DNA of 64,000 nucleotides from Adenanthera pavonina (Eukaryota; Streptophyta; Magnoliopsida; Fabales; Fabaceae): NCBI GenBank assembly GCA_026686845.1, contig JAIVEN010000010.1:38786001-38850000 (forward strand), in the 5' to 3' direction. Position 1 is the stretch's first letter, and each line of letters starts with the position of its first letter. Both the position numbers and the translations under genes were made by a program. Below, piece by piece: positions 35,905 to 46,409 of this stretch. The notes beneath the pieces were generated by a model, which was not told where the DNA came from, did no database searches, and saw only the letters and a program-made list of their open reading frames with translations.

Positions 35905-37480
35905 CTTGGTAACAAAATAGGTTTTTTGAGCATTAAATAACAAAACAATAAAAAAAATATTGAAATATAATATGTCAGAGGTATTTATTAAAATATAACA
36001 CACAAAGTCAATCAGGAGTAATGCAACTCAGATCCGCACAAAGAAGTCACATAGTTAGCCATGCAATTTCAAATTTGATAAAAAAAAATTTTAAAAAATG
36101 GGGAAGTCACATAGATTGCTATGCGACTTACCCTTCGCAATCTCTAAGAAAGCAAAATCGCATGACTATCTGTGTGACTTCTCTTTTTTTAAAAAAAATT
36201 AATTTTGTAGTTGTTGGATTATTTAAATATGTTCTCTGATCTTATTTAAATAACCAATATTTCCTACTATATTTAGATCAACTTTCTATCATGTCCAAGT
36301 AAGCTTTGACCATCCCCAAATATAATTTGTTGTAGGAATTATTTAGTGTAGGGATATGAAATTATCTTTTTTATATTAAATAATTATTAATAAGATATAA
36401 ATTTAAATAAAAGTGAAACAAATATTAATTAATAATTAACTATATTTGTATATGTGTTGTCCCAAATTTTCTCACCCCTAAACTTATATCATATATACAC
36501 ATGCTTTGATTTTTAAACTTTCAAATATCATATTAAAATTGCATGCAGAGGCAAAAAATCATTGTATGGTATGTCAACTATTTGTTCACTTATATTAATT
36601 TTCTTAAAATTTTTTGCGTATAAGTAACTTTCCTTAATATTTATTTACTAGTCAACAACACTTTATAAATAGAATAAGAGATCTGTGTGTATTGAGTCAA
36701 AATGTACTACCACCAGCTGACTTTATTTGTTATATTTTGGTAAATATTATCTAATATGTTATATTTTGTTCTTTTTTGTTTCTTAATTTCAATAATAAAA
36801 ATTAACGTACCATACAAAAATTTTTTACCTCTTTATGCAACTTTAAAATGATATTTAAATGTTTAAAAAACAAAATATGTGTATATAATATAAGTTTAGG
36901 AATGAGAAAATTTGGAGCAACACGTATACAAGTATAGTTAATTATTAATTAGTATTTGTTTCACTTTTATTGAAATTTATATCTTCTTAATAATTATTTA
37001 ATGTAAAAAAGATAATTTCATATCCTTATACAAAGTATTTCCTGCAATGAATCATATTTGGGGATGGTCAAAGCTCACTTAGATATGGTAGAAAGTTGAT
37101 CTTAATATAATAGGAAATATTAGTCATTTAAATAGGATCAGAGAACATATTTAAATAATTCAACAACTACAAAATTAATTTAAAAAAAAGGAGAAGTCGC
37201 ACAGATAGTCATGCCACTTTGCCTTCTTGAAGATTGCGAAGGGTAAGTCGCATAGTCATCCATGCGACTTCCCCTTTTTAAAAAAAAAAATTTATTAGAT
37301 CTGAAATAGCATAGCTAACTGTGCGATTTCTTTATATGGATCTAAATCGCATTGCCACTGATCAATTTTGTGTGTTATATTTTGATAAATACTACATGTT
37401 ATATTTTGATATTTTTTTTATTTTTTTGTTATTTAATACTCAAAAAACCAACAAAATACCTTATCTTGTCACCAACAACA
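35905..37480. mobile_element. 1.6 kb foldback element with about 680 bp inverted arms
   Basis: The left arm (about 35905-36585) is the imperfect reverse complement of the right arm (about 36795-37480), around a loop of about 210 bp. Matching landmarks include GACCATCCCCAAATAT (left) with ATATTTGGGGATGGTC (right), GTTCTCTGATCTTATTTAAAT with its reverse complement, and GTATGGTATGT with ACGTACCATAC. Each arm also holds three short palindromes built on AAGTCGCAT..ATGCGACTT, for example 37245-37270. Nothing in it encodes a recognisable protein. Outer ends are approximate because similarity fades (left CTTCTTGGTAACAA, right TTGTCACCAACAA) and no clear target duplication was found. A single transcript across it would form a very long hairpin. 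Confidence 0.85.
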
Positions 37481-38420
37481 AAAAACCTTAAATTAAAATC
37501 TTGAATCAGATTACTCTATGAAATTAAACTTTTTTTCCATTAGACTCTTTAAAATACTCTGAAAATTTATGATCGTACGATATAAAATTACACACACACC
37601 CGTACACACATTCAACTTAAAATCTACAACTATATTTTTTTCTGTTTTTTTAATAATTAAAAAATAGTTTTTAAAAATTTTTTACTTCAGGAATATTTTG
37701 GGCATTTGCTGAGTTAGGTCTCATTTTCATTTATGTACTATATCAACTCCATTAAATGTCCATTCGGATTAACTTAAAAAAAAAAATCTATTAAGATAAT
37801 CACAATTTATAAAAATAAAATTTAGACAAAACTAAAAAAATTTATCACAAAACCACCTAAGTAAAAATAAAAAAAATAATGAATAAAAATCATGATTTAA
37901 TTTACAAAAATAAAAACTAAACAGCCCTAAGCATTATAATAAACAGATATTTACGTTCTTTTTAATATCATGTGAAACATAATGTTATATGATTCTATTC
38001 CATTTTCATTTCTATTTTTTATTAGTTTCTTCTCAAATCCTTCCCCTTCCTAGTCCTAACGCTGACTCTCTGGAGATAATAAAAAACATGGAAGGAAATG
38101 ACAACTTGCAAGATCAAGACTACATCTTTTCACTCCTATTCTCACTGATACAAGGTTATTGGCTTATAATTCAAACGGCATTACTGACTGGGCAAAAATC
38201 TATATACACAATGCAGCCTATCAGGTATGAACCATTTATCAACAGCTAACTATGCAATCTTTAATGCCAAATTGGATCTCAATGTGCAAATAGACAACAA
38301 AATAAGAGTAATATGATTGGATAGTTCTTTACCATACTACAATACAAGACCAGAACCTGAAAATAACAAGAAACAATAATGTACATCACAAATGCTTTCA
38401 ATCAGTTCTCTCCAGAAGAT
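37481..38420. other. intergenic region downstream of the lectin-like gene
   Basis: AT-rich DNA up to about 37980, then slightly GC-richer sequence that is probably the 3' flank of the minus-strand lectin-like gene. No gene is recognised. Confidence 0.5.
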
Positions 38421-39503
38421 CTACTCCTTACCATCTTTAATGGATTTATCCACAACTACGCTCACCTTCTTGTACTCGAAATCTACAGGCTTCTCACCGA
38501 CGAACTCCTCCGGCACCACCGGACGCCGGTTGCCAAAGATGGTCCACAAATAAAGCAAAACAAATGCAGTCAAGGCTCCACACCCACTACCAAATATCAT
38601 TGCAGCAAGAACTCTCAAAACACAATCACTCCTTGGTTTATCTGCTACAGTTTCAGAGTTCTTAGCAAGAGCCTTCAGATCCAGAGGCTCAGAGTGCATC
38701 CAATGTGGAAAAGACCTTTGAATAAAGTTCCATGAATGGAGAAGGCATGGTTGGGATTGAGAACTACCGTTCCCCTTCACTGAATTGAACCCCACAAACA
38801 TTTCACTCTCTCCCCATCTCTTTGAAAAGTCAATTAAGTACCAAATCAATGGATCAGAAGGCCTAGAATGACCGTACTGACTCAACCTCACTTCTAAGCG
38901 ATGTGAACTTGCTTCATAATCGATCCAAGCGTGAAGTTTTTCTTCACTTCTTAGAGACAATTTCACAGAGGAGGTATTACTTGTTCTGGCTGGGGCTAAA
39001 TCACCCACATTAATGGCCACATTACAATTAGCCGAACCATCATTTCTACCACCTAACTTAGTAGTGGTGAATTCAACATCGACAATCATAGATGTTCTTT
39101 TGTTCAATCCAGAAGAAGAAATCAGAGATGAACTTTTCTCGAAGATATCATCTTCAAAACCACTCGGAACCATGACAAAAGCCAAACCATCCCCATCCAC
39201 CGACAAGATCGAAAATGCAAAATAAGTGGAAAAAGAGACTAATTGCCTTGGTTTACCTTCAATAAGCTTGATGGGTTTCTTGTACATGACTCCACCGTGG
39301 CTCTCAGACCCAGAAAGTTGAACCGCAGAACCACCATTGACGACCTTTGAACCGCCAAAAAGGGCAACACTGGACTCAAATTTCAGATCCTTGTCAAAAT
39401 CAGTGAAAGAAAACGATGAAATTGGGTTGCAAGCTCCGATTTTGAAGAACAAGAGGAGGAAAGTGAAGGCCGTGAAGCAATGGGAAGTGGTAAAGGCGGC
39501 CAT
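38421..39503 (-). CDS. membrane-anchored L-type (legume) lectin-like protein without kinase domain
   Basis: Single-exon gene of 360 aa. A signal peptide (about 1-25) is followed by a concanavalin A-like lectin domain (about 28-265), a membrane segment at about 295-323 (LRVLAAMIFGSGCGALTAFV and on) and a short cytosolic tail of about 37 residues. The layout is that of a lectin receptor-like protein that lacks the kinase. The conserved strand GDGLAFVMVP is at 104-113. The metal-binding segment, normally VEFDT followed by N and D ligands, reads VEFTTTKLGGRNDG (143-156), so the first Asp ligand is Thr. This argues for weak or no calcium-dependent sugar binding. From memory the Arabidopsis counterpart is At3g54080, annotated as a concanavalin A-like lectin family protein. 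Ligand and role are unknown. Confidence 0.9.
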   Translation of the reverse strand: MAAFTTSHCFTAFTFLLLFFKIGACNPISSFSFTDFDKDLKFESSVALFGGSKVVNGGSAVQLSGSESHGGVMYKKPIKLIEGKPRQLVSFSTYFAFSILSVDGDGLAFVMVPSGFEDDIFEKSSSLISSSGLNKRTSMIVDVEFTTTKLGGRNDGSANCNVAINVGDLAPARTSNTSSVKLSLRSEEKLHAWIDYEASSHRLEVRLSQYGHSRPSDPLIWYLIDFSKRWGESEMFVGFNSVKGNGSSQSQPCLLHSWNFIQRSFPHWMHSEPLDLKALAKNSETVADKPRSDCVLRVLAAMIFGSGCGALTAFVLLYLWTIFGNRRPVVPEEFVGEKPVDFEYKKVSVVVDKSIKDGKE

Positions 39504-39889
39504 AATTCGAGTGGGTATGAGCTGAAAGTTGCTATTTGGGGACTTGCTGTGGATTCTAAGGCTTAGGGGTTGATCCCATTTGGGTCCAAGGTAAATTGCT
39601 TTCTAGGGTTTGTGTTGAGTTGAGTGAAAGAAAGAAAGAAATTGATGGGAAGTGAAGATTTAAGAATAACCAAAATTGTTGGAGCAAGTTGGCGTTGGAA
39701 TTGGAGGTTGTGAAAATTAAATACGGTTACTCGTTTCTGCAAACCCCGTGGCTGGCTTTCTCTTCAGTGCCAGATGACTCAGGAATATAATAAAGGGGCA
39801 TTCTTGCAATTTGAGCTGTATAATTTTATTCTAATGTTAAGTTAGAATTCAGTTGTCTTTTTTATTTTTCCTAAGAGATTTTGGGTTTG

Positions 39890-40205
39890 TTTTCCAGTAT
39901 TTTTTATTTTTTTTATTTTAAAAGTAGTTTTATAAAATTATTTTTTAGAATAAATTTTAAAAATAAAAAAATAAAAAAATCTGTTTAAGTAATTATTTTT
40001 AAAATTATAACTAATGAGTGATAGATGAGTTATTCAAAATTTATAATTTTATCATTAATGAGATAAATGTTTTTCATATTTTTTTATATTTTTCAGAATA
40101 AAAACTATAAAATACCTTAAAAATGTTCTAAATTTTTTATTTTTTTATTTTTTAAAAAAAATTTTAAAAAATAAATTTACCAAATAAATTTACTATTTTC
40201 AAATA
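39890..40205 (+). repeat. MITE-like repeat, family C copy 1
   Basis: It aligns with 41940-42320 in the same orientation. Shared blocks include CAGTATTTTTTATTTT / TAGTATTTTTTATTTT, GAGTGATAGATGAGTTATTC / GAGTGATAAATAAGTTATTC, and CATTAATGAGAT..TTTTTCATATTTTTTT. It is non-coding; ends are not sharply defined. Confidence 0.65.
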
Positions 40206-41471
40206 CAGAATCAATCAGTCCCTCGTTTCACTTGTTTTTCATATCAATTCTGTGCTTTTGCCCTTTAGTACATGAAAATGACATTTGTAATACCTTTAAT
40301 GCCTTTTTTATCTGCGGTGCCAAGCAGCCGATTCCTATGGAAGAATGATAAGTATCTCTACTAAGTATATAAACTTTATTTTTTTATACAAGTAAATAAA
40401 CTTTATAAATATATGTAAATGCATTTTTTATAATTATTGGCTATATAATACTATTGGGTTAGGTTTGAATATTTTTTACATCAAATAAAGGTGATTCTCT
40501 AAGCATGATTTATTTTTTAATCAACAAGACTTGAAGTGTTGTTACGATGTTTACCATACAACCTAACTATCAAATCATATTCTACCCATTAATTGAAATA
40601 TAATTAAAAATGTTTAACATCAATAAATAATTACCCTTTTTTTAATTCTTTCCCTCTTTATAGACGGCAAAAAGTTAATCAACATATAGTTGTTAAAGAT
40701 TAATTTGCAGAGAAGCTAAGCACTTGATTTATATCTTATTATTACTAGTTATATTTTGTTTCAAAATGTAAAAGATAAATAAGTTTTGTATGAAAAATTA
40801 ATATATATTTTTTTTATTTTATTCTTAATTAAAGTAAATTTTTTATTATTATATTAAAAAAATTAAATGAGAATATTAAATAATAAAATTTATAAAAAAA
40901 ATTTATAACATATTTAAGATATTTATTTTTTTTAATTATAATAATTATAATTATTTTTTTTATAATTTTTAGAATGATGGAATATATTTTAATTTTATAA
41001 TAAGATATAAGCGGTGGGTGCTTGAGAATAAGGAACAATTGTGAAGGGAGGACCATGTCAACTTGTTGATGTGCACCTTCTACGAGGGACCTTTATTGGA
41101 CTTCTTCCAACACATTGAAAACTGTCACTCACTTGTGCACTGCGGCTCCTGCCCCTTTCCTTCTCTGTCACATAGTACTTTTACTATTAAATACTACTAC
41201 TCTCTATAATAAATAATATTATTCACATATCATAAATAATACTTCTTAATTTTTAGTATAATATTCTTTTAATTAAATTATATAGATTAAAAATTAAAAT
41301 TAATTAATTATTTTAATTTTTTAAAAAATTTTAATATTTTTTTAAAATTATTTTTATTTATTTTTTTATTTTTTTAAATATATTAAATAGATATATTTTT
41401 TAAAAATATATAATAAATATTATTTATATAATGTAAAAAATTTTATATTTAAAAACATAATAAAAGATCAT

Positions 41472-41472
41472 G

Positions 41473-41507
<35 letters not shown>

Positions 41508-41508
41508 G
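41472..41508. repeat. compound TA/GA microsatellite
   Basis: About seven TA units run directly into about eleven GA units. A simple polymorphic repeat in intergenic DNA. Confidence 0.95.
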
Positions 41509-41823
41509 ATCAAAGGAGTATTAATAACATAATACTCATTTCATTTTTAATATAATACTTCTATGTTAATTAAATTGTAATTTCAAAAGGTACAGATAAG
41601 TAACAGAGTTAAGAAGTACTAATAATGACTTTTTTTTTGTTTTACTAACATATATTATTATCATCTTTAACAAAAAAAAACGACCTTTTAATATTGTTAA
41701 GACTTTTGGCATATCTTCAACAACATGGAAGCCAAGAAAGCATCTCTACACCTAAATATAAATATAATATCTTCCAATTTTGTCAACATCACGTACACGT
41801 ACTTTTTCTAAGTAATAAACAAA

Positions 41824-41996
41824 TGTTATCATGTTATTTGATGTATTATGTAAAAATTAATGCATGTTTTATAGTATTTTTTATTTTATTATTTTTAAAA
41901 ATAGTTTTATATATCATGTTATTTTATGTACTATGTGAAATTAAGAGCATATTTTATAGTATTTTTTATTTTATTGTTCTTAAAACAGTTTTGTAA
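41824..41996 (+). repeat. tandem duplication, unit about 88 bp, at the edge of family C copy 2
   Basis: Two adjacent copies each start near TATCATGTTATTT, then TGTA(T/C)TATGT, and end in ATAGTATTTTTTATTTTATT followed by an A-rich stretch and AGTTTT. The second copy is continuous with the MITE-like repeat starting near 41940, so the 5' part of that repeat has been duplicated together with its flank. Confidence 0.75.
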
Positions 41997-42320
41997 AATT
42001 ATTTTTGAGAATAAGTTTTGAAAATAAAAAAATTTATTTGAATAATTATTCTCAAAATTATAATTAGTGAGTGATAAATAAGTTATTCAAAATTTATAAC
42101 TTTACCATTAATGAGATGGATATTTTTCATATTTTTTTGTGTTTTTCATAACAAAACTATAAAACATTTTAAAAATGTTATAAGTTTTCTGTTGTTTTAT
42201 TTTTTTTATTTTTTAAAACAGTTTATAAAAAACAGGTTTACAAATAAGTTTTTTTATTTTTCTATTTTTAAAAATCAAAAAACTATTTCAAAAAATTTTG
42301 TCAAACAGGTTTTAAATCTC
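41940..42320 (+). repeat. MITE-like repeat, family C copy 2
   Basis: The partner of 39890-40205, with the same block order and orientation. Its right part has mirrored AAACAGGTTT-like sequence (near 42228 and 42304), suggesting degenerate terminal or subterminal repeats. Confidence 0.65.
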
Positions 42321-43088
42321 TCCTACCGATTTTTTTTTCAATAATGCATCTTTTATATAAATTTAGCTTCTTGCCTTAAGCCTGTGTTACACCCGGGTTT
42401 TAATTCTATATTACTTATTTCTACTTTCAAATAAGATGCGTAATAATTGATAAAGAGTGAAGACTCGATCTTAAAAGATCACGAGTGAGAATCTTTTTTT
42501 TTTTTTTCGGGTATAGAAGAAATTCCTGATTTCTAATAGCAGAAGAACATGTTATTTGAACATATTAAATTATATTTATGTGATTTGAATTTTAATATAT
42601 TTTTGTGATTATTTTTTAATTTATAATTGTTATAATTATGTACTTGTTTAATTTTTAAAAAACAATATTTTAGAATAGTGACAAATATAAGGGGATCAGA
42701 AGGGTGTGAGTGTGAGGGTGGAATGAAATTGGAAAAAGAAGTTATGCATATGGATATATATTTATTGGGCAGTTGAAGTGAAGAATAAGAATGATGGAAA
42801 TGAGTGGTTGGTATGAATGGACTTACAGGATTGCATGCAATGAAAGCAAAGAGCATTTATGTGGGGCTTTGGCAGTGAGTGAGTAGACCTGCGTCTGCTG
42901 TGGCAGGAAAAAAAATCTGTCCCTGTTAGGTTTAAAAATTAATCCAAATACATTATTTTAGAATTTTTAATATAAAATATTATCAAATTTAATAATATTT
43001 TATTAAAATATTTATTCTCATAATAGGGTATAATAGAGTAAAATAGTTGAATAAGACATTGATATTTTATTAAAATTTTATAATAATA

Positions 43089-43399
43089 CTTCTTTCCTCC
43101 GTAATATAAAATTTTTTTTATAATATAAAGTAATATATAGTAATTTCTTTTTTTTATCTCTTATTTATTATATTATTGGTATTATAATTTATACTATATT
43201 TAATGAAATGAATGAAATTAATAAAGATAAAATTAAAATTTTTTATTTTTTAAAAAATTTAAAAATATAATTAAAAATTTTTAATATGTTCAAAATCCTT
43301 CTCATTTCTTTATAACATTAAATAAAAAAATAGATATTATAAAAAATTTTAAAAATTTATAAAGTGAAAATGTTTACCAGTAAGTGGTATAGGAGGGAG
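43089..43399. mobile_element. Stowaway-like MITE
   Basis: Flanked by TA on both sides (43087-43088 and 43400-43401). The left end reads CTTCTTTCCTCCG and the right end GGAGGGAG, which recalls the Stowaway terminal consensus CTCCCTCCGT. The interior is AT-rich and non-coding. The terminal match is short, so the exact family is less certain than for the elements further right. Confidence 0.65.
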
Positions 43400-43654
43400 T
43401 ACCATTATTAATAATTATTAAATCAATTGTAATTCTAAAATTACCCTTAATCATGCCTTCTCTCGTTGCTATTGGTGAACCGTGATGGAATCCTGCACTC
43501 CGGTCCTACTCATCCCGCTCCATATTTAATGAAACTTTTTCTCTTATTTATTGAATTAAATAAATGCAACCATCATTCAATGCAATGTCACTTTCCCTTG
43601 TCTGGATTTCTTTAATTTCGGAAAAAAAATTAATAGTGAGGTACTTTCATCCTA

Positions 43655-43939
43655 CTCTCACTGGATCATATATTTTTCTAAATCTTTTATTTGATGTAAA
43701 ATATAAAATGTTATATAATTTTTAATAAGAATCTATTTTTTATTATTTTTATTAATTATCATCTCATAAGTTAGAAAAATTAGAAAAAATGAGAGAAATT
43801 ATAAATTTCTTTAAAAAAATTTTATTAATAATTAATAAGAATAAAATTAAAATAATTTTTTTTATAATTTTAAGATATATAACTAACATTTTTTAATAAA
43901 TATAAAATAATTAAAAACTCTTTATAAGACAGGATAAAG
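43655..43939 (+). mobile_element. Stowaway-like MITE, subfamily B copy 1
   Basis: 285 bp between TA dinucleotides. The left end is CTCTCACTGGATCATA and the right end, reverse-complemented, is CTTTATCCTGTCTTATAAAG. The interior matches 46848-47134 through TTATATAATTTTTA(A/G)TA, TTATTAATTATCATCT and GATAATTAATA / TAATAATTAATAAG blocks. Confidence 0.78.
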
Positions 43940-44053
43940 TATGAATGATGCTTAAATGTCTCCATTGACGTGATATTGATATCTCATTAATATTAATATT
44001 AAATTTATAGTCAATTTCCCGCCAAAAAAATTTTTCTATAGTTAATAATAGAA

Positions 44054-44325
44054 CTTTCTTCAATTCTAAATTTTAAATTTTTTATCTTAATTCTAAATAT
44101 AAGATTATTTTTAAAATATGAGATATTATTTATTACATATTTTTTAAAAATATCTATATTTAATTTATCTCAAAAAAAAGAAAAAATATATTAAATAAAG
44201 ATAATTTTAAAAAAAATGTCTTAATTTTTAAAAAAATTAAGGTAGTTAACTAATTTTAATTCTCATCCTTAATTCATATAATTCGATTAAAAGAATTTTA
44301 TATTAAGAACTAACGTCCGAGGGAG
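44054..44325 (+). mobile_element. Stowaway-like MITE, subfamily A copy 1
   Basis: 272 bp, the same length as the copy at 45196-45467. The right end is GTCCGAGGGAG followed by TA; the left end CTTTCTTCAATTCTAAA is decayed. Shared interior blocks include CTAAATATAAGA, GTAGTTAA and TTCGATTAAAA.ATTTTATAT. Confidence 0.8.
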
Positions 44326-45195
44326 TACTATTTATAAATCTTAAATAATAGTATAATTTAATTTTATAATTTTGTACAATGCATGGGATTTATTTATAAT
44401 ATTTATACAAAATATAAATAGTACCGCATTCATTTTGTACTGAGATATAAAAATATATGGATCCATTCTAATTATATTTTATATATTTTTTCCATTTACA
44501 TATAATTAAGAGTTAATAAAGGATAAAATTATGCTATAAAAGAGATTATAGTCATATAGTACTTTCTAGTCCTTCCAATCATTATTATAAGAAATTTCTA
44601 ACTAGGCTATAGAGAACAAGGAAATCAGTTAAAATTTGTTAGGGTTAGTACATTTGTTAAAAAAAAATTAGAAAAACTTTCTATTCCTAATTTACACTTA
44701 ATGAACTTTCAATACACTCATGAGAGAGAATGTTAAATACATTAAATATGAGAATATTATTACTGATATCCAAAAAATTAATGTGCCTTATAAAATGTGC
44801 AGAATTTATAATAAAGACCATGCAAAATTTCTACAGAAAAAGGATCCTTATAATAAGGACAAAAGTGAATATGAGTCATAACCAATTTATTTGGTTTCAA
44901 TCTATGTAACTGGATTAAGTGTGGTAAAAAAACTTAATATTTTTTAAGTAAAGTCTAAAATTTAAATGTTATAAATGGAAAAAAAAATCTTTTGGCCAAG
45001 GATTGAAAAATTTAAATTAGGAGAGTTGCCCATTCCTCTTACCCACCAATGTTTAAATTTAACCTAGTAGACCAAATACTAGATAATTATACTAGAAAAA
45101 TAATTTACATTAAAAATTCTCATTTAACCAGCAATTGACACTAATGTCATTCCAATTGTGTCTTTATTTACCTTTTCTTTTGTTAAACCAATATA

Positions 45196-45467
45196 CTCCC
45201 TTTGGTCCTATATATAGGACCTTTTGTCTTGATCCTAAATATAAGACCATTTACAATATATGGGGTAGTATTTAACTATTTATTATACATTTTTAAAACA
45301 TGCTCATATTTAATGTATTCAAAGAGAAAGAGAAGAAGATTAAATGAGGGTAGTTTTAAAAAAATATTGAGATTGTTGGAGAAATCGAAGTAGTTAATTA
45401 GTTTTAATTCCAATTATTAATCCGTGTGATTCGATTAAAATGATTTTATATTAAGAATCAAATGGAA
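45196..45467 (+). mobile_element. Stowaway-like MITE, subfamily A copy 2
   Basis: 272 bp bounded by TA (45194-45195 and 45468-45469). The left end CTCCCTTTGGTCC pairs with the right end GAATCAAATGGAA as an imperfect terminal inverted repeat. The interior is clearly homologous to 44054-44325 in the same orientation. Non-coding. Confidence 0.83.
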
Positions 45468-46409
45468 TATCTTAATACGAATGAAAATTAACAAATTAAC
45501 ATATCCATGTCTATTTCATGAGACAATAATCTTGGTACGATGTCCTGTCATCCATGTTATTACCATGTGAAATTAGTTGTGTTTGGTAGCACGTTCCTGT
45601 TAGTTGCAAAATTAATTAATTAACAACCAGGTGTCACAGGAGTGCTTGCTATCATCCCTCCAACAACACCATGTGAATAGAAAAATATAAAAAAAAAATG
45701 CTGAAAGAATTAAACTCCTCGGTAAAAAAAAAAAAAGACGAAATAAACTCATAACATGTATAAAGATTTTTATGGCCAAAATGACAAGAATAAACTCACC
45801 TTTTTTTTGGCAAGACAACAGGGAGAAGACGACCTAAAGAAAATTAAAAACACAAGAACGAAGGCACAGCTAAATATTTTCAACTACAGTATGTGGCTCT
45901 CCATGTCTCACAACAGGGAGAAGACGACCAAGGTTACTCTTGCAGCTTCTTGTTTTAGCATTACTTCAGTTAGCATATACTATACGTAGTTCAATTTTGT
46001 TAATTAATGCAGTGTTCTTCACATTCTGAGAAACTGCCGTAACGGACCTCAGGTTCACAAATTGTTTGGTAGAATGTCAGATTATAATTTTCTTTTCTTA
46101 ATTTCTATTTGAGTATCAGCTGCTATGGCATGCCCAACAAATTTGTTATTACCTTAAAGTGAGATCAGATTTTATAAAGAGAGCCAACACATATAAAGTT
46201 AGAAAAATATAATTTATAAAAAATTGCAATATTTATAAATCATAAAATATGCATTTCATTTTAGATCCTATGTCAAGCATGGCTCTACAATCTCATTACA
46301 TATAAAACCTAAAGTTAATAAAAATCCATTATATATATAAAGAAGAAGATAAGTCCACGTTGTGCTTTTGTCGCCTCTTTCCTTTTCTTTCATTTTTTTG
46401 AACTTTCCC

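Larger units (their letters stand above)
39504..43088. other. AT-rich intergenic DNA with MITE-like repeats
   Basis: Promoter side of the lectin-like gene to about 39780, then long AT-rich DNA. It contains two related MITE-like copies (39890-40205 and 41940-42320), a tandem duplication (41824-41996) and a compound TA/GA microsatellite (41472-41508). The reading frames here are low-complexity Phe/Ile/Lys/Asn strings and not credible genes. Confidence 0.6.

Noticed and set aside
41694..42344. Phe/Ile/Leu-rich frames
   Set aside because: They arise from T-rich repeats and translate a tandem duplication; not membrane proteins.
45756..45989. 77-codon frame containing a 20 bp direct repeat (near 45815 and 45910)
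   Set aside because: The repeat is real but short, and the frame has no similarity or gene context.
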